A stretch of DNA of 64,000 bases, taken from MED-G105 sp039025235 (GTDB lineage: Bacteria; Pseudomonadota; Alphaproteobacteria; Caulobacterales; Parvularculaceae). Below, piece by piece: positions 16,321 to 25,599 of this stretch. Within the stretch, counting starts at the first letter, position 1. Every line of letters begins with the position of its first letter. The stretch covers positions 40,933 to 104,932 of the forward strand of contig JBCCOS010000014.1 in NCBI GenBank assembly GCA_039025235.1, read 5' to 3'. The notes below the pieces were generated by a model. It saw nothing but the letters and a program-made list of their open reading frames with translations. It was not told the origin of the DNA and made no database searches. Both the position numbers and the translations under genes were made by a program.

Positions 16321-19300
16321 TCCGACTTCGTCCTTGGCTTGGAGCCTCGTTGGGCCTTTCCGTTCTTTCGCCCAGTGCGCCTGCTTGGGCGATTGACGGC
16401 GAATACGTCACTTATGGCGGATTCGATGCTACCGTGTCTGCCTTTCAGTACATCGCGTTATTCTTCGGTAATGGCGAATATGGTGGCCTCATATTCACCA
16501 TCGCAACGATTGGTTTGGCTCTTGGAGCCTTCAATGCCTTCATTTCAAATTCGGGACGCGACGGAAACCGTATCACCGTTTGGGTGATAACATTCTTGTT
16601 CGGTGCTGGTCTATTCACCGCATTTATTGTCCCAAAGGGAAGGGTGTTCGTCGTTGATCCTGTGCTCAACGCGGCGGCGACGATCAATGATGTACCGGAC
16701 GGGATCGTCTTAATCGCGAATCTTGCATCTAATTTTCAAGAAACGGCCGTGACGATCGCCGATACGGCGTCCCCGCGACTGTATCAAAATACAGCGAATG
16801 GCGCCCTATTTGACATTATACGGAAAACGTGGACCGCGAATAACCCCATAGCGGATGAATTTATTTGGGAGACAACAAAGTCTTATTTCATTGACTGCGT
16901 TTCTATCGCGACCCGTATGCCGCTAACGGGGCTGACCACGGACGAGCTGCGTAATAGTTCCACCGACCTTACAGCGACATTTGCGAAAGCCGCTTTGAAC
17001 TCAGTCTTTACCACAACATTCACGTCCGCCAACCCGCAAGGCGTCACCGCTACATGCGCTGCGTCATGGACCGCTTTGCTACCGCAGATAAATAACGTTG
17101 CGACTTATGCTGCGTTTGAGGACGCAGTGTGCTCGGGCGCTGGATTTGATCCCGCGGACGCAAACCAAAGAACACGGTGTACGTCTCTTCTTGATGAAAC
17201 GCCCGCACTTTTTGGCGCCGCTGGCGATCGTTACTCGTATCTCCGTGGTGCGGCCCTGGCGCAAGCAATGGAAGAGGCGATGGCCGATCAAGATCCTGAG
17301 CGAGCCATTGCGGCTGAGACAAACCGTAGATTTGTCGAGCAGGCCGGCGGGTTCTTTGTTACCGCGCAAGAGTATGGACCTTTTATCCGCGCCGCATTTT
17401 TTGCAGCTGCGATTAGTACACTTCCGTTGCTCTTTCTCTTTTTGATGACGCCGTTTTTCGGGTCCGTTCTAAGACTGGCGGTTGGGTTCTTTGCTTTTGT
17501 TGCGCTGTGGTCGATCATTGACGTTGGCATCGCCCAAGTTGCGCATGGGATTGCTGTGGCGGCGTTTGAAGAAGTGGCGCGTCACAATATGGCGTTTACG
17601 TCGTTTATGTTGACGCCGCCTGCTTCCGTAAAAGCGCTCGCTGTATTCGGCGCGAGCCGATTTATTGCGATATCCTTTGCCGCCTTGTTCGTCGTTACGA
17701 TTTTCAAAATTTCAGGCGCTAGCTTTGCGAGCGTCACAGCGCCGATCGTCGGAACGGCGACCGCCGCTGGCGACGGCGCTTCTAACGCTGTTTTAAACCC
17801 AATCGGTCGCGCCGGCACAACGACGGCGCTCGCCAACGCTGGGGGCGTTGGCCAGGCTCTCGGTGATGATCCGAACGGTACATTTCGAGCTTGGCAGACG
17901 CACAATGCCGGGAACATTTCCAACATCGCCGGACAAGTCGCCGGCGGCCGCGCTGCTTCGGGCGAGAATAGCTACGGGCGCGCGAGATTTGGCGCCGGCG
18001 TCGTGGAGGGCGCTTCAGCTATCGGTGCTGCAAGCGGCGTTTCGGCTGCGGCGGGCGCTAGTCTTGCTGAAACGGGGGCAGGGGACTCCAATGCGGTAAA
18101 TGCGACAGCAGGTGCAGCTGCTCAACGCGCTGATGTTCAAAATAGGTCGAGCGTTTTCACCGCCTCAAATCTCAAAACGATCGCCGATGATATGGCGCGT
18201 CAGCGCGGCGGAACGTCTAATGACTTTTTGTTCCGTATGGGCAATTTAGACAATATCCAACGGGCTGCTCAATTGGAGGCTGCAGGCGGCGAGCTCGCTC
18301 CGATTGGGAACACGACAAGAACGGAAACGTCGCAGAGGATTGGCGCCGCCGTTGGTTCTGAGGCCGGCGCCGCCTCACAAGGAACGACCGTCGGCAATAT
18401 CGCAGGTGCTGCAGCAAACCTAAACGCTGTCTATGGGGCCGGTGAAGAACGGTTTTTATCAGCCGCTAATCCCAATGATCTGACGTCCATAGCCACATCG
18501 GGTCAATTAAGGCGCGACCGTCAAGTCGGGTGGGTCGCCGGCGTAGGAAACGCGGCAGATTATACTGGACAGTCGCCGAGCGAAGCATCGAGGAGCGCAG
18601 AGGCGTTTAGCGCCGAAAACGCTATCGTTGCCGCCAGTGTGATGCGCGACATCGGAAACCGCCATTTCGGGGATGTGAGTGCGATGTTTGCCGCTCAAGC
18701 AGGGTCTAATCGCGTGTTTACGCCGACCAGTGAAGACGCAACTGCTATGCATCAGTCAGGTGTTATCGACCAAACCCAATTTGAAATGCTTGCAAACCAG
18801 GGGGGAACAGCGACGGTGTCGTTCGACGCGAATGGTTCACCGAGGAGTATTAGCGTCCAAAGCCAAGACAGTACGACTCGTGATGAGTCTCTTTCAATTA
18901 GGGGTGGAACCTCGATCCATGATACGCCTCAGGTAAATGGGGATACGCTCTTCAACATGGCATTTGGCGGAACGCGTGCACGCAATCAATTTACCGATAT
19001 GGCTGAAGAGGCCCAAGAAAATGGAACAACCGACGTCTTCCGAAATCACGTGAGTATGGCGGCTGCTTCATACTTATCCGGACTATCGGGTGACGAAATG
19101 TCGATTACTGAGAGTGGATCATTTTCGGCCTCTAGTGCAGTCTATGGAGATGCTTCTGTAGGTACACCTAAGCCCCTAGCATTCATGGGAGTGAGTGCCA
19201 GGGGTGGGTTGCGAGGCTCGTTAGATTCAACCGATGGGTCCGATATGCGTAGAGTTTCGTCATTCAACGGAAATCTACGTGAAACCCAACAGTTATTCGA

Positions 19301-19550
19301 TGAAACCATCACAAACGATTCTCTTGGTGTAATGACCGACCGAGTCGATGCTTACTTTGACGGACTTCGTCGTCTCGATGGGCAGGTGCACGATAGGCAG
19401 GATCATGTCCATCAAAAAGCAAATGAACCAGACGCTGCCATTGGGTCGATAGCTGACACTTTCTCAAGGGACGGTGACAGAGAATTATCGCCCGAGGACT
19501 TTCAGGAACTTGTTAGGCGCTCTAGATTTAAACAGCCTGGAGAAATGTAG
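16317..19550 (+). CDS. traG: Type-F T4SS protein TraG
   Basis: The protein has 1077 residues (F TraG 938). The N-terminal third contains membrane segments (about 10-28, 42-62, 80-98, and a cluster about 360-465), the region needed for pilus assembly. After about residue 480 comes a long Ala/Gly/Ser/Asn-rich periplasmic domain, which in F mediates mating-pair stabilisation and entry exclusion with TraS. The last 150 residues are polar and less repetitive. It is the last gene of the operon and is followed by convergent genes. No TraS/TraT is recognised. Confidence 0.87.
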   Translation: MIRLRPWLGASLGLSVLSPSAPAWAIDGEYVTYGGFDATVSAFQYIALFFGNGEYGGLIFTIATIGLALGAFNAFISNSGRDGNRITVWVITFLFGAGLFTAFIVPKGRVFVVDPVLNAAATINDVPDGIVLIANLASNFQETAVTIADTASPRLYQNTANGALFDIIRKTWTANNPIADEFIWETTKSYFIDCVSIATRMPLTGLTTDELRNSSTDLTATFAKAALNSVFTTTFTSANPQGVTATCAASWTALLPQINNVATYAAFEDAVCSGAGFDPADANQRTRCTSLLDETPALFGAAGDRYSYLRGAALAQAMEEAMADQDPERAIAAETNRRFVEQAGGFFVTAQEYGPFIRAAFFAAAISTLPLLFLFLMTPFFGSVLRLAVGFFAFVALWSIIDVGIAQVAHGIAVAAFEEVARHNMAFTSFMLTPPASVKALAVFGASRFIAISFAALFVVTIFKISGASFASVTAPIVGTATAAGDGASNAVLNPIGRAGTTTALANAGGVGQALGDDPNGTFRAWQTHNAGNISNIAGQVAGGRAASGENSYGRARFGAGVVEGASAIGAASGVSAAAGASLAETGAGDSNAVNATAGAAAQRADVQNRSSVFTASNLKTIADDMARQRGGTSNDFLFRMGNLDNIQRAAQLEAAGGELAPIGNTTRTETSQRIGAAVGSEAGAASQGTTVGNIAGAAANLNAVYGAGEERFLSAANPNDLTSIATSGQLRRDRQVGWVAGVGNAADYTGQSPSEASRSAEAFSAENAIVAASVMRDIGNRHFGDVSAMFAAQAGSNRVFTPTSEDATAMHQSGVIDQTQFEMLANQGGTATVSFDANGSPRSISVQSQDSTTRDESLSIRGGTSIHDTPQVNGDTLFNMAFGGTRARNQFTDMAEEAQENGTTDVFRNHVSMAAASYLSGLSGDEMSITESGSFSASSAVYGDASVGTPKPLAFMGVSARGGLRGSLDSTDGSDMRRVSSFNGNLRETQQLFDETITNDSLGVMTDRVDAYFDGLRRLDGQVHDRQDHVHQKANEPDAAIGSIADTFSRDGDRELSPEDFQELVRRSRFKQPGEM

Positions 19551-19565
19551 TTTCCGCTTTAGATG

Positions 19566-19850
19566 CTACAACACGTCCTTAATTTTGGAACGTAGGCGAA
19601 CATGTCGAAATGCAATGTAGAGACATAATACGATTGCAGCTAAACCAGGCAAAATCAGTACAAGTGCGTTAGGATCACCCGGTGCCGGTTCAGCCGCTAT
19701 CCGAATTCCGGTGAAAAAAAAGAGGCATCCAATGACCGCAAATACGCACGAAAGAACAATTCCTGCGGTGAGGCCTGACTGTGCTTCTTCTGCTCCGATG
19801 CGAAGCAATTCTCTCGATAGTTCATCGTTTTTTGAATTACTTTCTGGCAT
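19566..19850 (-). CDS. Small two-helix membrane protein
   Basis: The protein has 94 residues with a charged N-terminus (KNDELSRELLRIGAEEAQSG) and two hydrophobic segments: AGIVLSCVFAVIGCLFFF (about 29-46) and VLILPGLAAIVLCLYIAF (about 64-81). No family is recognised. It ends 15 bp from the traG stop, convergent with it, and is on the same strand as the XRE regulator 88 bp upstream. Given that position, an exclusion or regulatory role is conceivable, but nothing in the sequence shows it. Confidence 0.55.
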   Translation of the reverse strand: MPESNSKNDELSRELLRIGAEEAQSGLTAGIVLSCVFAVIGCLFFFTGIRIAAEPAPGDPNALVLILPGLAAIVLCLYIAFRHVRLRSKIKDVL

Positions 19851-19938
19851 AATGAATCTCTATAAAACAACATACTATTTTATTCTCTAAGTTCAAGGTT
19901 TTCAGGATTTCCAGCCGCGCTAAAAGCTCATTTTGGTC

Positions 19939-20346
19939 TCATTGGTCATCAGCTTTATCCTTCGCGGAGTCTACTTTACGAATCTCAATAGTGAGCGTTC
20001 TGAGTTGTCTCCTGATGTTGGAATTTAAGGATAGGTAATTTCTAAGAAAGTCTTCATCAGCAGGCGTTGTTTCTATTCTAACCTTTGTCGGCATATCGTA
20101 CGCTACGGTTTCATCAAACCCATCGAAGAAGAATGCTATAGGAACTTCTAGCACTTTTGAAATTTCCCACATACGAGATGCTCCTACCCGGTTGGCTCCT
20201 TTCTCGTATTTCTGAATTTGTTGGAAGGTCACTGGATTGTCTAACTCATCGCCCAGCTTTTCCTGGGTAATCCCTATATCTCGGCGCCTTTGCCGCATAC
20301 GGGTTCCGACATGTAAGTCTACTGGGTGTATGGTTTTTTCTGCCAT
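19939..20346 (-). CDS. XRE-family transcriptional regulator
   Basis: The protein has 135 residues with the start chosen at ATG 20346. The upstream extension to 20532 reads as Cys/Pro-rich non-family sequence and the helix-turn-helix follows shortly after this start. The HTH lies at about residues 14-68 (MRQRRRDIGITQEKLGDEL, QQIQKYEKGANRVGASRM), followed by IAFFFDGF and a C-terminal helix. This is the small Cro/C1-like repressor type common in Alphaproteobacteria. It is likely to control nearby transfer or maintenance genes. Operator-like dyads lie in its upstream region (20472-20493 and 20563-20578). Confidence 0.8.
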   Translation of the reverse strand: MAEKTIHPVDLHVGTRMRQRRRDIGITQEKLGDELDNPVTFQQIQKYEKGANRVGASRMWEISKVLEVPIAFFFDGFDETVAYDMPTKVRIETTPADEDFLRNYLSLNSNIRRQLRTLTIEIRKVDSAKDKADDQ

Positions 20347-21109
20347 GCGTTCCTCACGATCTTCGAGACGTGGATGCTCACGGGGATCCGACAAAGGCCG
20401 GATGTCGCTAAATCCCCTGTTGTGACAAGAGAGCACGGGTTTTGGGCCGAAGCCTTGAACATAACCGCGCCATCCGGCCACTAAATGCCGGATTTTAGGC
20501 GCAGATGTGCATGGCAAGCTTGGTGGCCGCACAACAGTTAATAAGGGGCTAGCGATCTCCCCTGCGGATGCGTCCGCAACCTCTTAAGAAAGCCAGATTT
20601 TGCTGTCGGTTGCAAGGAAACTCTTTGCACGCGACAGGCTTTTTTAAAGAACAACCAACCAAACGCTCCCTTGCCGGTTTTTGATTTAGGTTCGTCGAGC
20701 TAAATTGTCTCTCTGTAGCCTAAGAGATTTGTATCGGTTGTTAGGTGGTTCTATCATCGCCATCGACTTTCCGTTTTATAGAAAAAACGCTCATCGACCG
20801 GCAAGCGAAAGAGCCAACTGTTTCAATTTTAGGTATTATCAGTCAGTGTACAAAATTCGATGGTCTACCTTACGTAAATGTATGCACTCTATAAATTAAT
20901 CAGTACAGCAAGAAACTCGCTGTGCTGTTGACGTGCTTCCTCGAATCGAGCCGAATCGTTCGGCTGGCGTCGTGATACCTCTTGAATAAAATGTGCCCGT
21001 GCGCGACGGAGCAAGGATGGGTTCGATTCAGGGGCGGCGGTTCAGCCCCAAAACGGGGAGTCGAATTAGCGCGATCACGCGACGCTGATTGCATAAAGTG
21101 GTTTGTCAG
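20347..21109. other. Gene-free stretch with several small dyads
   Basis: There is no convincing gene in these 760 bp; the short ORFs present lack family resemblance. Visible structures are ATCCGGC/GCCGGAT (20472-20493), TGCGGA/TCCGCA (20563-20578), AGCCGAA/TTCGGCT with a 3-nt loop (20949-20965), and a nested set at about 21021-21066 (outer TTCGATTC/GAGTCGAA with one mismatch, inner GGGGC/GCCCC). The first two may be operators for the XRE protein. The last lies at the 3' side of the nucleotidyltransferase gene and could be a transcript end. These roles are inferred. Confidence 0.4.
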
Positions 21110-22126
21110 TTATTTAAGCGCATCCAGCGCGGTTCGAATATCAGGTGCGCGTTTGAGCGACTTTCCGATAGCGTCGCGCCAGGCTTTGCCGTGATCCCTG
21201 GCTTCAGCCAAGGCGGCAATGAGTTCGTCAGGACGTGCTTCGCTCAATGCGCTGATGAGCACCCGCGATTGCTCCAAGTCTTTTTCTGCTTTCATGCGGC
21301 CAGGACCGCTGCGTCGCGCCGCGACAATAAGTTTGTGAACGGCGTATCGCTCTGGCTGTGGTATTTGTACAAGCACACCCTCGCGATAAAGCGCTACGGC
21401 GGGAATCGGGTCGCGAATTAAGAAGTTCAGAAAATGAAGCCCTTGCGCCCAAACGCCGAGCGCCTCCAGTTTTTGTGGTCCTTCTTTGTCGTCAAACGAT
21501 GGTGACAGGAAATCAACGACAAAGTCGTTCCCCGACATACGCCAGCGCGTTGGTTTCTTAATGTTTAATGACCCAATCGGCGAAAGGCCTAGTGCTGCCA
21601 AAACTTCGGGGAGCTCAGGTTTTGTTTGGTCATCCACGGAAATGGAAAGTTTCTCAAATGACGCAACATCAATGTCGCCCGTGATTGCATTAGCATCTGA
21701 GGAGACGCGGACGCCAAGCTCAAAGTCGTAGAGCCGAAACGCATGCGTTCCCACAAGCACGCCGCCAAGGCGAAAAGCGCCGGCTTGGGCAAAAGCGCGC
21801 AATACTTTGCCAGTGGTCATGTCGAGCGCTGGCAACCGAGCGGCGCGCAGGGCGCTAGCTTTCTCCGAGGCATTCGCGCGAAAGACGCGCGCACTATCAC
21901 GCGCCGCTTTCCAGTTTTCGATTCTTTTGCGAGTCTTATCGTTGTCTGGCCCTACAAAATGCTGCCTATGGCCCCCGCCAGGATTGCGAACCGTAACATA
22001 CCAATAGGATTTGCCACCTGTTTCACGTAAGTGAGGCGAGCCTGTCATCTCCTCCGGTGGACGGTCGAGATGCGCCTGCAAAAGGTCGTGATAGAGCGTC
22101 TGTAAAGTCAGGGGAATTGATTTCAT
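21110..22126 (-). CDS. GSU2403-type nucleotidyltransferase-fold protein
   Basis: The protein has 338 residues. The N-terminal part has SYWYVTVRNPGGGHRQHFVG. The centre carries the nucleotidyltransferase-like core GGVLVGTHAFRLYDFELGVR followed by AITGDIDVASFEKLSI, whose Asp pair resembles the metal-binding DxD. Then VVDFLSPSF and a conserved AVHKLIVAARRSG segment follow. This pattern is that of the GSU2403 family of predicted nucleotidyltransferases, related in fold to AbiEii/MNT toxins; substrate and partner are unknown. No partner antitoxin gene is adjacent. The start ATG at 22126 lies 9 bp downstream of a perfect palindrome, suggesting autoregulation or control by another repressor. Confidence 0.75.
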   Translation of the reverse strand: MKSIPLTLQTLYHDLLQAHLDRPPEEMTGSPHLRETGGKSYWYVTVRNPGGGHRQHFVGPDNDKTRKRIENWKAARDSARVFRANASEKASALRAARLPALDMTTGKVLRAFAQAGAFRLGGVLVGTHAFRLYDFELGVRVSSDANAITGDIDVASFEKLSISVDDQTKPELPEVLAALGLSPIGSLNIKKPTRWRMSGNDFVVDFLSPSFDDKEGPQKLEALGVWAQGLHFLNFLIRDPIPAVALYREGVLVQIPQPERYAVHKLIVAARRSGPGRMKAEKDLEQSRVLISALSEARPDELIAALAEARDHGKAWRDAIGKSLKRAPDIRTALDALK

Positions 22127-22135
22127 AGCGACAGA

Positions 22136-22165
22136 CTATACCACAAACTATGATTTGTGGTATAG
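22136..22165 (-). promoter_or_regulatory. Perfect 12-bp palindrome (operator candidate) before the nucleotidyltransferase gene
   Basis: CTATACCACAAA at 22136-22147 and TTTGTGGTATAG at 22154-22165 are exact reverse complements with a 6-bp spacer. The site starts 9 bp upstream of the 22126 start codon. The AT-rich arms could overlap a -10 element (TATA in the arm). An operator for a dimeric repressor is likely; a 5' mRNA hairpin hiding the ribosome-binding site is the alternative. Confidence 0.65.
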
Positions 22166-22342
22166 TTATTATTGTCGGTAGCTGAATCGCTTTGCGCCGT
22201 TGACCTTAATCTAAGCTTAAACCGATGGGCCGGTACGAGACAGTGATGTCGTTTACAGTCCAGCCAGGCGGTGTTCAGCATGCAAGCATCATTCGACTGT
22301 TACCTTTACAAAGATGAAATCCCAATTGACCGTCCCCCATAA

Positions 22343-23218
22343 TTAGGGCCACGCAAAACTGGAATCTTCGGTTGTTGAACTCGGTATAGCGGGCGCGTGC
22401 GTGGAGCCATCCCATAGCTCAAGCGCTCGTGCCCGCGGTGATAGGAACTCGGACGGTGTTTTGTATCCGAGTGCGGAATGTGGGCGTTTCGTGTTGTAAT
22501 GGATGCGCCATTCCTCGATTGCCTCGCGGGCGTGGCGGATCGATCGGAACCAATTCTGGTTCAGGCACTCGTCCCTGCATCGGCCGTTGAAACTCTCGAC
22601 GAAGGCGTTCTGCATTGGCTTACCGGGCTCAATAAAGCACAGCTTTACGCTCCTGCGTTCGGACCATTCGAACATGGCCTTTGAGGTTCCCTCCGGGCCG
22701 TTATCCAAAACGATCTCTTCGGGTAAGCCAATACGTTCAGCAAGCTCATCAAGGAAGCGCACGAGACGCTCGCCGCCAATTGAAAAATCAACAATCTGGC
22801 CAGGGCAGTATTTGGAATGATCATCGACGATGTTCAGCACACGAAACCGTCGATGGGTGCTGAGCTGATCTGACATAAAGTCGAGCGACCAGCGTTGCAT
22901 CGGGCGGTCTGGTACGCCGATCACCACCCGATCCCGGCGGGGCAGCTTGCGCCGCTTTTTAGTGCGCACCTGTAGGTTTTCTTCCCGGTAAAGACGGTAA
23001 GTCCGCTTGTGATTGATCACTAGTTCCTCGCGCTTCAGCAACACGTGCAACCGTTTGTAGCCATAGCGCCTGTTCTCTGCGGCCAATTCCTTCAACCGAT
23101 CACGCACCACGTCATCATTCGATTTCCTTGGCTGATACTGCGCCACCGAACGTGAGAGGCCAACAACCCGGCACGCGCGTCGCTCCGACAAGTGCAGTTC
23201 TTCTTTCAGAAAGCCCAC
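22343..23218 (-). CDS. IS3-family transposase OrfB (DDE integrase domain)
   Basis: The protein has 291 residues from GTG 23218. The coding frame is open further upstream (KKLLKPAQRRLAVGFLKEEL), so translation probably begins earlier by frameshift from orfA. It has an HTH_21-like region (RYGYKRLHVLLKREEL), then the rve core with DFMSDQL, IVDDHSKYC, LDNGPEGTSK and a Glu in NAFVESFNGRCRDE: the DDE triad. It catalyses IS transposition. The stop codon lies inside the right inverted repeat. The GC-rich codon use is unlike the flanking cargo genes. Confidence 0.9.
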   Translation of the reverse strand: MGFLKEELHLSERRACRVVGLSRSVAQYQPRKSNDDVVRDRLKELAAENRRYGYKRLHVLLKREELVINHKRTYRLYREENLQVRTKKRRKLPRRDRVVIGVPDRPMQRWSLDFMSDQLSTHRRFRVLNIVDDHSKYCPGQIVDFSIGGERLVRFLDELAERIGLPEEIVLDNGPEGTSKAMFEWSERRSVKLCFIEPGKPMQNAFVESFNGRCRDECLNQNWFRSIRHAREAIEEWRIHYNTKRPHSALGYKTPSEFLSPRARALELWDGSTHAPAIPSSTTEDSSFAWP

Positions 23219-23272
23219 GGCTAGTCTCCTTTGCGCAGGCTTCAGAAGTTTTTTTCCATCGTAGGCCTTTAA

Positions 23273-23297
23273 AAAATCGATCCAGTGGATCGATTTT
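23273..23297 (-). terminator. Perfect 12-bp hairpin plus T-run between orfA and orfB of the IS
   Basis: AAAATCGATCCA and TGGATCGATTTT flank a single G (on the + strand), an exact palindrome. Read in the transposase direction it overlaps the orfA stop codon and is followed directly by a T-rich tract, giving the shape of a weak intrinsic terminator inside the IS. Other IS407-like elements usually pass straight from orfA into orfB here, so this may be an insertion, or a structure that stalls ribosomes or polymerase. Downstream, an A7 run near 23253 could be the slippage site. Confidence 0.5.
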
Positions 23298-23553
23298 AGG
23301 CCGGAGCCGCTTTCATCGCTGTCAGATCGAGCGTCTGATCCGCCACAATCTGTTTCAACCGCCTGTTTTCATCCTCAAGAGCCTTCAGGCGTTTCGCATC
23401 AGAGACTTCCATCCCACCATACTTCTTACGCCAGGCATAAAATGTCGCCTGGCTGATGCCGTGACGCCGACAGATATCATCTGTCTTCGCACCGGCATCA
23501 TGCTCACGCAGGATCGCGATACGCTGTTTTTCGGTAAATCTTGGCTGCTTCAT
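23296..23553 (-). CDS. IS3-family transposase OrfA
   Basis: The protein has 85 residues from ATG 23553 (MKQPRFTEKQRIAILREHDA); the longer upstream reading enters the inverted repeat. It contains a helix-turn-helix (DDICRRHGISQATFYAWRKK) and a leucine-zipper-like tail (LKALEDENRRLKQIVADQTL), the standard DNA-binding and dimerisation parts. The C-terminus ends in AMKAAPA rather than the more usual KKW-type end. The stop at 23296-23298 is embedded in the palindrome. Confidence 0.88.
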   Translation of the reverse strand: MKQPRFTEKQRIAILREHDAGAKTDDICRRHGISQATFYAWRKKYGGMEVSDAKRLKALEDENRRLKQIVADQTLDLTAMKAAPA

Positions 23554-23716
23554 CAGGGCTTCTCCTCTTCTCAGTCTGAAGTGGAAAATTCCAGTAGGCA
23601 ATGGCCCGGTTTACGGGGAGACGGTCACCAACCCTAGCTCATTACTCTTTTTCAGACGCAGGTTTAGCGAGCTTTCCAAAGTCTTAACCATTATACTCAG
23701 CTCCATTGCGTGATTT

Positions 23717-24148
23717 CTAATTACTGATGGTCTTGTTTGAGTTTCGAATATCGCTCAGAAACTCGATTTGAAATGCGGTGCTCCAACCAAAAAGAAGAAA
23801 GCCGTTGGCTGCAACAATACCTGATAAGATCCGCCAAGGCTCATCCAGAATAATATCGCCAAACCCAAGAGTTGTATAAGCGACAAGTGAGAAATAAACT
23901 GCATCTTTTACCGTAGAAAAAATGCTCAGTAATATGAATACAGCGGCCCATATGAACACACTGACCATATGTGCCACCATCACAACAAGGATCGATAAAG
24001 ACATCGCCGATGTTTGACGAATAATACCGGGTTTTTGGCCGTGCCAATACTTGACTTTTTCAAGAGGCGTGGCTGCTGAGGCTAAAACAAGACCATATAA
24101 AAAACCGTTGGCACACATGATAATAATACCAAGGGCGAGTTGAATCAT
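23717..24148 (-). CDS. Two-pore-helix ion channel (potassium channel family)
   Basis: The protein has 143 residues with about three to four membrane segments: residues about 2-24, 49-75, the pore region, and a last one about 108-128. The selectivity-filter motif TTLGFGDI (about 92-99) matches the TxGxGD signature of Ion_trans_2 channels; Phe instead of Tyr is a common variant. It lacks a ligand-binding (RCK) domain. It is divergent from the AraC gene and 90 bp from the IS. Likely a small K+-selective channel. Confidence 0.78.
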   Translation of the reverse strand: MIQLALGIIIMCANGFLYGLVLASAATPLEKVKYWHGQKPGIIRQTSAMSLSILVVMVAHMVSVFIWAAVFILLSIFSTVKDAVYFSLVAYTTLGFGDIILDEPWRILSGIVAANGFLLFGWSTAFQIEFLSDIRNSNKTISN

Positions 24149-24340
24149 ATTGATTATCCAAACCTTTAAGTGTTTAAAACAAAGCTAGGGTATATTTACC
24201 GATGGTAAAACTAACCTGCTTCTCAGGCGAAGGACATGTAGAAAGCGATATTTATATGTCCCAAATACTTATGAAAACAAAGCCTCTAGGTCAAAAAGCC
24301 CGAATGTAGCTATGGATGATTTTTCTTCGAGTATAATCTC

Positions 24341-25420
24341 ATGACTGACGAAGCCGATCGAATAGCCACTGATGCGGTGCAAAATAACAATTATACCAAA
24401 ACTCCCGGAAAGTCTTTTTCTGGAGCCATGATTGCTGCAACGCTTCCAATAGCCCTTTCTTCAGGAATCACGATTGAGAAAATAGGCGAAACTCTCGAGC
24501 TTTCCGTCCAAGACTTTTTTGCTCCGACAGCACGTCTGCCTGACGACATATTACCACGACTTTGGTTGATGATTCACGAGGCAAGGCCTAGTGATCCAAC
24601 GCCTATTTTTGCCGGAAAGTCGGCCCCTTGGAGCGCGATGGGCGGATTATTTGAAGCGGCTCAATTTGCTTCTACAGTGGGTGATGCTGTTGGTTTTATC
24701 ACAAACCATACGGCGCTTTTGGCTGACCGTGGAAGTCTTCAAGTGACAATAGACGAGGAATTGGCTGCGTTTGAAATTCACCATCCGATGGATGTGATCG
24801 ACAGTGGTATGACGAACCATGCAGGGCTGGCTCTGTTTTATCGTGTTTTGGGCGAAATAGCCTCCGATGGAATAGAACTCGCTCGAGTGGAGGTCGCAAC
24901 CAATTGTTTTGGTGGTGTGACAGCCTACACAGAATATTTTGGTGCTGAGGTTCGAGAACACTCAAGTCGATCGGCACTTGTCTTTCATCGGAGCTTTCTT
25001 GAAAAACCAACCTCGTACGCGTCAACAGAATTATTTCAATATGCAAAAACATATTTTGAGCTGATCAAAGAACGTCATACGCATTTGGCGAGAAGTGATG
25101 ATTTAGCCCGCCTCAAATCAGCTATTTACCGGAACGCGGAGCAGGGGCGCTTTGATGGCGCCTCAGCTGCCGCCATAGCCGGCTTTAGCCTTCGGTCAGC
25201 ACAGCGCATATTGGGAGAAAATAATCTTACTTTTACGGGTGTCATAACTGACGCGCGACGCGAGATCGCAACCGATTTGTTGTCGCAAAGTCAATTCTCA
25301 GTGGATAAAGTCGGACAAGTCGTGGGGTATTCAGACGTCCGGTCGTTTCGACGGGCTTTTCGTCGTTGGACAGGCATGTCACCGTCAGCTTTTAGAGCGC
25401 AGCAGCTCGCAGGTCGTTAA
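24341..25420 (+). CDS. AraC-family transcriptional regulator
   Basis: The protein has 359 residues. The N-terminal 240 match the arabinose-binding-like domain of the OruR/ArgR-type AraC group (KIGETLELSVQDFFAPTARL is close, and GLALFYRVLGEIASDG follows). The C-terminal 100 hold two HTHs: GRFDGASAAAIAGFSLRSAQ and SVDKVGQVVGYSDVRSFRRA, ending RWTGMSPSAFR. It lies upstream of, and in the same direction as, the RND efflux genes, so it is the likely local regulator of that pump. Confidence 0.85.
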   Translation: MTDEADRIATDAVQNNNYTKTPGKSFSGAMIAATLPIALSSGITIEKIGETLELSVQDFFAPTARLPDDILPRLWLMIHEARPSDPTPIFAGKSAPWSAMGGLFEAAQFASTVGDAVGFITNHTALLADRGSLQVTIDEELAAFEIHHPMDVIDSGMTNHAGLALFYRVLGEIASDGIELARVEVATNCFGGVTAYTEYFGAEVREHSSRSALVFHRSFLEKPTSYASTELFQYAKTYFELIKERHTHLARSDDLARLKSAIYRNAEQGRFDGASAAAIAGFSLRSAQRILGENNLTFTGVITDARREIATDLLSQSQFSVDKVGQVVGYSDVRSFRRAFRRWTGMSPSAFRAQQLAGR

Positions 25421-25599
25421 CCATCGTTACACAGCTTTTTTCTGTTGGATGACTAGCCTGAGGAAGCGAGTGGTATTTTGTGCCATGTAATTGGCGCGGA
25501 TTGTCCCCGTCAAATACAGAATAAGCACTGGAATTTCCAATATCAGGCCATGTAGTCTCCGAGCGATGTCGGGAGTTTGTAGCGTAAGGCGGGCGGCTT

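Larger units (their letters stand above)
22322..23631 (-). mobile_element. IS3-family (IS407-group-like) insertion sequence with 4-bp target duplication
   Basis: The element spans about 22326-23627 (roughly 1.3 kb), carrying orfA and orfB on the - strand. The ends are imperfect inverted repeats: the right end at 22327 starts TGACCGTCCCCCATAA, and the left end read inward from 23627 starts TGACCGTCTCCCCGTAA; shared GGGCCA and ACTGGAAT blocks follow in both. The flanks show a CCAA repeat at 22322-22325 and 23628-23631, the 4-bp target duplication usual for IS407-like elements. Both coding regions look intact apart from an odd palindrome between them, so recent insertion is likely. Confidence 0.85.

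Noticed and set aside
21020..21066. tRNA-like GGTTCGATTC sequence
   Set aside because: The T-arm flanks do not pair as five bases and no acceptor, D or anticodon arm can be built around it.
20705..21094. Two short ORFs (+ and -) in the gap after the XRE gene
   Set aside because: They show no conserved motif, poor start contexts, and lie in a region dominated by dyads.
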